Source of the DNA: Candidatus Parcubacteria bacterium
GTDB lineage: Bacteria; Patescibacteriota; Saccharimonadia; Saccharimonadales; Saccharimonadaceae
Direction: 5' to 3'
Assembly (NCBI GenBank): GCA_023432475.1
Contig: JAEYUN010000006.1
Coordinates: 1 to 41,812 of the forward strand
Length of the DNA: 41,812 bases
Positions 38,382 through 41,812 of the stretch are shown one piece after another. Within the stretch, counting starts at the first letter, position 1; every line of letters begins with the position of its first letter. The position numbers and the translations under genes are program-made. Under the pieces are notes generated by a model. The model did no database searches. It saw only the letters and a program-made list of their open reading frames with translations, and had not been told where the DNA came from.

Positions 38382-38864
38382 TTATAGTATCAATGCCAGC
38401 CGAGCAAGCACAATCACGACTGTCGTCGCTATCAGACTGTAGAGGAAATTCTCAACAGTAGCCAGCCAGGCAAAAACTGCATAGGCAAGTCCAAAAAGCA
38501 CTATGTTCCACAGCGCCGCCCAGTACCAGGCGAGAGGCGCCAGCCAAGGTGCGATTCCCCAAAGCGCTACCAAAGCAGCCAGCACCACGAGAAGTGGACG
38601 ATAAACACTCAGTCTGACCAGCACAAACACGGCGACCACACTAACCACCAGGAAAGCCGTCGTCCAAGCTACATCTCCGCCCTGAGCACAGACGCCAAAA
38701 GCATCAGCCGAACGACAAAATACTGGTACGATGAAGAAATTACTAACAGCTAGCGACAAAAGCCAACCGGCTAGGCCAACACTGGCACCGGTTGCGGCGG
38801 AGCGAATCAAAACTTTTCGGTTGAGTGTGTCGTTATTGACGAATTTAACGGTGGTTTTTACCAT
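38382..38864 (-). CDS. Conserved four-helix membrane protein
   Basis: The 160-aa protein has four predicted transmembrane helices (about 25-48, 66-87, 90-108 and 115-140, the last two close together). A short loop with two cysteines (FCRSADAFGVCAQGGD) sits between the first two, on the outer face if the N-terminus is inside, and may form a disulphide. The protein carries no motif I recognise. Proteins with this size and layout are common hypotheticals in Saccharibacteria. It is preceded by a near-consensus TTGACA/CATACT promoter. Confidence 0.65.
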   Translation of the reverse strand: MVKTTVKFVNNDTLNRKVLIRSAATGASVGLAGWLLSLAVSNFFIVPVFCRSADAFGVCAQGGDVAWTTAFLVVSVVAVFVLVRLSVYRPLLVVLAALVALWGIAPWLAPLAWYWAALWNIVLFGLAYAVFAWLATVENFLYSLIATTVVIVLARLALIL

Positions 38865-38870
38865 ACGCTA

Positions 38871-38900
38871 AGTATGCGCCATATTGCCAAAATATGTCAA
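38871..38900 (-). promoter_or_regulatory. Promoter (TTGACA / CATACT) of the membrane-protein gene
   Basis: On the minus strand a perfect TTGACA (38900-38895), an 18-bp spacer and CATACT (38876-38871) end 6 nt before the ATG at 38864. It is one of two full -35 boxes in the window. Confidence 0.65.
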
Positions 38901-38925
38901 ATGTTTGTTAGTATCAAGCTCAAGC

Positions 38926-39534
38926 TTATGCTCGAGATGTCAAGTCAAGTCGTTCGGCTGTCTTAACCCAGTCAACCACCTCCCACCACGCCTTGACGTA
39001 GTCGGCCCGGTTATAAGTATAGTCAAGATAATAAGCATGTTCCCAGACATCAAGTCCCAGTATTGGCGCCGAGAGACCGCTCATGAGCGGATTGTCCTGA
39101 TTTGGAGTAGTCAATATCTCAAGATCGGGCTGCAGCCAAACCCAGCCACTACCAAATAAGCTGGTGGCTTTGGCCGAGAACTCGTCAACAAACTTTTGAA
39201 ACGAACCATATTTCTCTTCAAGGCCGCTTAATAACTCGCCGCTAGGGCTTTTACTGCTGTTTGGCGTCATGCATTGCCAAAACAAACTGTGGTTATAGTG
39301 ACCGCCGCCATGGTTGCGTACTGCCGTACGAATAGATTCCGGCAATTGGTCGATATTTTTCAGTAAATCTTCAATCGACCGGTCCTGCCAATCACCAGCC
39401 TGTTCAAGTGCCGCATTAAGCTTGTCAACATAAGTTTGATGGTGTTTGCTATGGTGCAGCTCCATGATACTAGCCGACACATAGGGCCCGAGGGCATCGT
39501 ATTTGTATTCGAGTTCTGGGAGTTTATAAGCCAT
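38926..39534 (-). CDS. sodA: Superoxide dismutase, Fe/Mn family (Mn-type motifs)
   Basis: The 202-aa enzyme converts superoxide to oxygen and peroxide. The metal ligands are in MELHHSKHHQTYV (His27), GGGHYNHSLFW and DVWEHAYYLDY (Asp and His). GGGH before the second histidine and NQDNPL in the C-terminal domain are features of Mn enzymes rather than Fe enzymes (which tend to AAQ-x-x-NH and NAGTPL). No signal peptide is present, so it is cytoplasmic. It lies 20 bp after phosphoglycerate mutase, with AAGGAG 8 nt upstream of the ATG, probably in the same transcript. This fits life with oxygen exposure. Confidence 0.95.
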   Translation of the reverse strand: MAYKLPELEYKYDALGPYVSASIMELHHSKHHQTYVDKLNAALEQAGDWQDRSIEDLLKNIDQLPESIRTAVRNHGGGHYNHSLFWQCMTPNSSKSPSGELLSGLEEKYGSFQKFVDEFSAKATSLFGSGWVWLQPDLEILTTPNQDNPLMSGLSAPILGLDVWEHAYYLDYTYNRADYVKAWWEVVDWVKTAERLDLTSRA

Positions 39535-39554
39535 CTGCTTCTCCTTTGTCTATC

Positions 39555-40214
39555 TTAAGCTTTTTTCGATACCGCTTCAGTCAACCGGATTTCTTTTCCT
39601 ATCGGCTTATCGCTAGCCTCATCGAAACGATACAGCAAAATAGTACCTATTGGCATTTCAACTTTTGACATATTTTCCTCCGGCACATCATCAAGTTCTT
39701 TCATGAGAGCTCGAATAGAGTTACCGTGAGCAACTACTAGCACGTTTTCGCCTTTTTGCAGTCTGGGTAGAATCTCGCTCGTGAAGTAAGGCCAAGCCCG
39801 GTCGTGTACGTCCTTTAACGTCTCACCTCCCGGCACCGGATAATCCCAACCCCTCCTTATACCATTAAAAGCCTCTTCGCCGATCTCTTTTTGGACCTCC
39901 CACTTGTTTTTGCCGGTCAGATCACCATAATCCCGCTCGTTCAAAGCGGCCGAAGCCATTCGCGGCAAAGTCAATTGGTCGCCTTTGCCGGTTAATATAC
40001 CCTCAAGGGTTTGTTTGGCCCGGATTAGCTCCGAGGTATAAGCTGCGTCAAACTGTACGTCCCTCAAGGCCCCGCCAATCAGTAAAGCATCGTTACGACC
40101 CTGCTGGCTCAGTCCGATATCGGCCCAGCCAGTCCATTTTCCGAGGGCATTCCATTCGCTTTCGGTGTGACGGCTGATAACGAGCAAGCCCTTTATTTCG
40201 GTAAATTCATGCAT
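39555..40214 (-). CDS. gpmA: 2,3-bisphosphoglycerate-dependent phosphoglycerate mutase
   Basis: The 219-aa protein is the glycolytic histidine-phosphatase-fold mutase that interconverts 3- and 2-phosphoglycerate. The phosphorylated His16 is in SRHTESEWNALGKWTGWAD, where the family's RHGES reads RHTES. Other motifs are SELIRAKQTLEGIL, LNERDYGDLTGKNKWEV and VVAHGNSIRAL with the second catalytic His. The GKWTGWAD and ERDYGDLTG blocks point to the true mutase rather than a generic phosphatase. It has a TATAAT 6 nt before the ATG and precedes sod. Confidence 0.93.
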   Translation of the reverse strand: MHEFTEIKGLLVISRHTESEWNALGKWTGWADIGLSQQGRNDALLIGGALRDVQFDAAYTSELIRAKQTLEGILTGKGDQLTLPRMASAALNERDYGDLTGKNKWEVQKEIGEEAFNGIRRGWDYPVPGGETLKDVHDRAWPYFTSEILPRLQKGENVLVVAHGNSIRALMKELDDVPEENMSKVEMPIGTILLYRFDEASDKPIGKEIRLTEAVSKKA

Positions 40215-40220
40215 ATAGTT

Positions 40221-40226
40221 ATTATA
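40221..40226 (-). promoter_or_regulatory. -10 element (TATAAT) of gpmA-sod
   Basis: A perfect TATAAT on the minus strand ends 6 nt before the gpmA ATG. The transcript is leaderless. Confidence 0.6.
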
Positions 40227-40296
40227 GCTTGCCTTGAGACATCACCCAAACCACAGTATTAATTAATGCTTATCATTCTCTCAAGCCGCTTGATTG

Positions 40297-41790
40297 CTAT
40301 GTTAAGAAGTTTGCGGAATTTGGGGTAGACGAGCCCGGTGTCGGGTCATATTGACGATTCGTACCGCGCAACGAGGAAAACATCGCATACTGCCGGTCCT
40401 GGTTTACGGAAGTAGATTTTATGACAACAGGAGAATTGATCCGCGCTATTTCCGAGCTATTTCGTACGGCTTTAGCGGAGACCTCGCCGGCCGCCATAGG
40501 ATAGGTCTGGACATTCATACCGGAAGGGGCTGTGTAACTGTAAGTATTTGATCCAATCTTGACGCTAACGTTTGCCGGCGCGGTAAAGAAAGTTAATATT
40601 TCTACATGTTCTCTAAAATTAGAACGGTTTGTACGCACCCAATGCGACATAAAACTTGTCTGCCCACCTGTGATCGTAGCATTAGCCATTTGATTACGAT
40701 GAGATACATACATCGCGTCACGTAAAATGGCTGGAAATGCCCCGGTTTTCCAACGCGAGATATAATAAGCTGATATATCAGCCGCCACATGACCGCGCAT
40801 AATTGAAGGCTGGACTTGTGACCCCTCAGAATAATCTGACCAGGTGCATAACTGCACAATATCAGCATTATCACTTATAGCTCGTGTCCACGCCGCCCGA
40901 AGACAAGATGTATTAAGTGCCTCATCGAACAAGCCACCCCTAACTCTTATATCTTGAGGCCAAACTGCAGACAAGACTTTTTCGCCGCGTGAGCGAGCTG
41001 GACCGGCATAGTCACCGTGATTTGCAAAAATATTTGGGTCTGCGCCAGGTCCCCAGGGGCCAGAAGCGTATTGGGGCACGCTGTTATAATTGGCCGCTTG
41101 GTTAATATTATTGTAAACACCGACAAATGCCGCCTCTTTACCGTATGTTGTGCTTAAAATATTAAAGACATTTTGCCACCATGATAGGGTGCGGCCTTCG
41201 GCCTTAAATGACGCCACCATATAACGGCCATCGCCCAGCCTATAGGAGCTACTCTTAGACAATATAGTGTTGACACGGGCAGCCGTCACTGACTCGCCTT
41301 CGTTTTGGGCCATCGCTCCGTTCGCATCCACCATCGGCACTACTTTAAACCCTGGGTAGTTAGCTGACGCTACGTCAGCTAAAGCAACATAACGATCCCA
41401 GTTACTCCCAGAAGAACCCATGATATTGACAAAGAATCCATCTATGCCCGCCTGTTTGGCATGGTTAATCTCGTCGAACATCTGGGTGGATAGGTAGGGA
41501 TTGGCATAGGGCCAATTTGTTTTCGGTCGATCCCGCAAAAATCCTCCGTACTCGGCATGTATCCCGCTTTCCCCGTTAACGGCTAGGTAGTTTCTCACAT
41601 AATAATCGTTTGAGGGATCGACATTGTCTAGGACGATAGGGTACGGGCCAAAAAAATGAGCGAACACTTTTTTAGGCGAAGAGCTGAGTGTATCGGGCAG
41701 TTTAAAAAATAACCCTTCCGAGGGCTCGACAACATCTTGGCTAATATACCCCCCGCTAGCCTGCTGCAATCTTCGTGCAAATCTGCTCAC
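40297..41790 (-). CDS. GH71-family alpha-1,3-glucanase-like protein
   Basis: The 497-aa protein resembles GH71 enzymes (mutanases, endo-alpha-1,3-glucanases). It shows KKVFAHFFGPYP (about 40-51), the barrel strand GIDGFFVNIMGSSGSNWDRY, GDGRYMVASFKAEG, QLCTWSDYSEGSQVQ and a C-terminal beta domain with VEILTFFTAPANVSV and a late SVNQDRQYAMFSS. There is no signal peptide or anchor. The first 25 residues (MSRFARRLQQASGGY) look like a short docking segment of the kind seen at the start of phage tail proteins. It starts with a GTG that follows GAGG, immediately after a TGA that may end another gene off the right edge. The natural target, such as fungal-wall or plaque alpha-glucan, is inference. Confidence 0.78.
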   Translation of the reverse strand: MSRFARRLQQASGGYISQDVVEPSEGLFFKLPDTLSSSPKKVFAHFFGPYPIVLDNVDPSNDYYVRNYLAVNGESGIHAEYGGFLRDRPKTNWPYANPYLSTQMFDEINHAKQAGIDGFFVNIMGSSGSNWDRYVALADVASANYPGFKVVPMVDANGAMAQNEGESVTAARVNTILSKSSSYRLGDGRYMVASFKAEGRTLSWWQNVFNILSTTYGKEAAFVGVYNNINQAANYNSVPQYASGPWGPGADPNIFANHGDYAGPARSRGEKVLSAVWPQDIRVRGGLFDEALNTSCLRAAWTRAISDNADIVQLCTWSDYSEGSQVQPSIMRGHVAADISAYYISRWKTGAFPAILRDAMYVSHRNQMANATITGGQTSFMSHWVRTNRSNFREHVEILTFFTAPANVSVKIGSNTYSYTAPSGMNVQTYPMAAGEVSAKAVRNSSEIARINSPVVIKSTSVNQDRQYAMFSSLRGTNRQYDPTPGSSTPNSANFLT

Positions 41791-41812
41791 TCAACCTCGC
41801 TTCACGCCATAA

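Noticed and set aside
40227..40296. Inverted TTGAGA/TCTCAA pair between gpmA and the GH71-like gene
   Set aside because: The arms are short and far apart, with no T-run, so I could not support a terminator or operator.
1..41812. Alternative genetic code with TGA as Gly or Trp
   Set aside because: TGA ends many genes precisely at ATGA/GTGA junctions (gatC, gatA, the aldolase, rel), and reading it as sense would fuse unrelated proteins.

Overview
The window looks like a compact chromosome segment of a Patescibacteria (CPR) bacterium, most likely Candidatus Saccharibacteria (TM7). That placement is inference from gene content and style, not from a marker-gene tree. It rests on a split transketolase, a membrane pyrophosphatase, a PfkB kinase beside a class II aldolase, a Rel protein without its regulatory tail, several small membrane proteins of the kind common in this group, very short intergenic gaps, 4-nt stop/start overlaps and mostly leaderless promoters. 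TGA acts as a normal stop (for example inside ATGA and GTGA overlaps), so this is genetic code 11, not the Gly-TGA code of Gracilibacteria/Absconditabacteria.

Layout. 1-2126 (minus): phage-tail-like or surface fibre cassette with a sigma70-type promoter, a 22-aa leader ORF, a collagen-like fibre protein and a leucine-rich-repeat protein that runs off the left edge. 2230-7236: SpoU-type RNA methyltransferase, DnaE with an apparently intact proofreading PHP site, three small envelope proteins. 7284-11727: GalU-like nucleotidyltransferase and a gatC-gatA-(membrane protein)-gatB operon. 11761-16129: a membrane/pilin-like protein, UvrB, a secreted or anchored hypothetical and a LOG-family protein. 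16133-23779: central carbon block (hypothetical, PfkB kinase, class II aldolase, two transketolase halves, RPE-like protein, membrane protein, RpiB, GAPDH), all on the minus strand. 23854-28134 (plus): RelA/SpoT, H+-pyrophosphatase, terminator, degenerate GDPD. 28141-29998 (minus): thioredoxin reductase, glutaredoxin, FKBP isomerase. 30081-32060 (plus): eukaryote-type glycogen branching enzyme. 32057-40214: pheS-HIT-pheT, aquaporin, small membrane protein, RmuC, membrane protein, superoxide dismutase, phosphoglycerate mutase. 40297-41790 (minus): GH71-type alpha-1,3-glucanase-like protein.

How it fits together. Aldolase, GAPDH and phosphoglycerate mutase are glycolytic. Transketolase, the RPE-like protein and RpiB supply the non-oxidative pentose phosphate branch. 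GalU and GlgB touch UDP-glucose and glucan metabolism. The pyrophosphatase would recycle biosynthetic PPi into a proton gradient. Grx, TrxR and SOD cope with oxygen. Both ends carry proteins with fibre or glycan-hydrolase character, plausible for an organism that lives attached to other cells.

The recurring regulatory signature is an extended -10 (TGnTATAAT or close) only 6-12 nt from the start codon, with no Shine-Dalgarno. Genes inside operons more often have AGGAGG-type sites or overlap the previous stop. No tRNA, rRNA, CRISPR array, insertion sequence or replication origin was recognised. No stretch of more than 300 bases lacks a gene.
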